Origin: JBAWXE01 sp037144255
GTDB taxonomy: Bacteria; Bacteroidota; Bacteroidia; Chitinophagales; Chitinophagaceae
NCBI GenBank assembly: GCA_037144255.1
Contig: JBAWXE010000124.1
Coordinates: 1 to 6,393 of the forward strand
DNA: 6,393 bases
Direction: 5' to 3'
The position numbers were made by a program, and so were the translations under genes. Under the pieces are notes generated by a model, which was given only the letters and a program-made list of their open reading frames with translations, was not told where the DNA came from and did not search any database. Below, piece after piece: positions 6,325 through 6,393 of this stretch; position 1 is the stretch's first letter; the number at the start of each line of letters is the position of its first letter.

Positions 6325-6393
6325 AGCTCTTTGGTTTAGTGCCCTTTAGTAGCTCAAGTTCGAACTTTTTGATTGAGGATTTAGCTTGTATAA
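6323..6393 (-). CDS. C-terminal end of a gene entering from the right edge
   Basis: One - strand frame is open from the right edge (first full codon at 6391-6389) for 22 codons, ending in TAA at 6325-6323. It encodes a Lys-rich, probably helical tail including SSIKKFELELLKGTKPKS. The other two - strand frames are stopped within this stretch. The terminator directly at its stop codon, oriented for the - strand, is the main support that this is a real gene end. Too little is visible to name the protein. Confidence 0.55.
   Translation of the reverse strand, partial: IQAKSSIKKFELELLKGTKPKS

Noticed and set aside
6275..6349. A 24-residue + strand open frame beginning MKKVKKKP
   Set aside because: It runs through the whole terminator hairpin and conflicts with the - strand gene tail; no promoter or ribosome binding site was seen.

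Overview
The window looks like chromosomal DNA of a Bacteroidota member, most likely of the Chitinophagaceae or a nearby family. The evidence is a type IX secretion (T9SS) type A sorting domain on a secreted protein, a TAnnTTTG-type -7 promoter element just upstream of that gene, start sites without clear Shine-Dalgarno sequences, moderate to low GC, and several small secreted proteins of Bacteroidota type. The assignment to family level is an impression from protein style, not a search result.

Layout. Genes on the + strand fill the left part (1-4844) and genes on the - strand fill the right part (4868-6393); the two sets converge with stop codons only 23 bases apart. Positions 1-1643 hold a coenzyme A disulfide reductase-like flavoprotein fused to a C-terminal rhodanese domain; only about the first ten residues lie off the left edge. 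It is followed after 45 bases by a lipoprotein (1689-2414) that joins a rhodanese domain to a thioredoxin domain. Next are a T9SS cargo protein built of Ig-like modules (2562-3638) with its own promoter and a strong terminator, a small secreted protein of unknown function (3924-4322) with a candidate promoter, and a DUF1905 plus YdeI/OmdA-like protein (4347-4844). On the - strand are a 259-residue secreted protein (5647-4868), a 154-residue secreted protein (6203-5739) ending in a terminator, and the last 22 codons of a gene entering from the right edge.

How the genes work together. The only clear functional unit is the first pair. A cytoplasmic persulfide/CoA-disulfide reductase with a rhodanese domain and an exported rhodanese-thioredoxin lipoprotein suggest handling of sulfane sulfur (persulfides, polysulfides, thiosulfate) on both sides of the inner membrane. 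The others appear to be single transcription units: most have a signal peptide, none has a catalytic motif I can name, and they form an accessory stretch of secreted proteins. I see no RNA gene, CRISPR array, insertion sequence or prophage gene. I do not see a convincing new multi-gene system; the observations most worth following are the two-compartment rhodanese pair and the two unassigned secreted proteins on the - strand.
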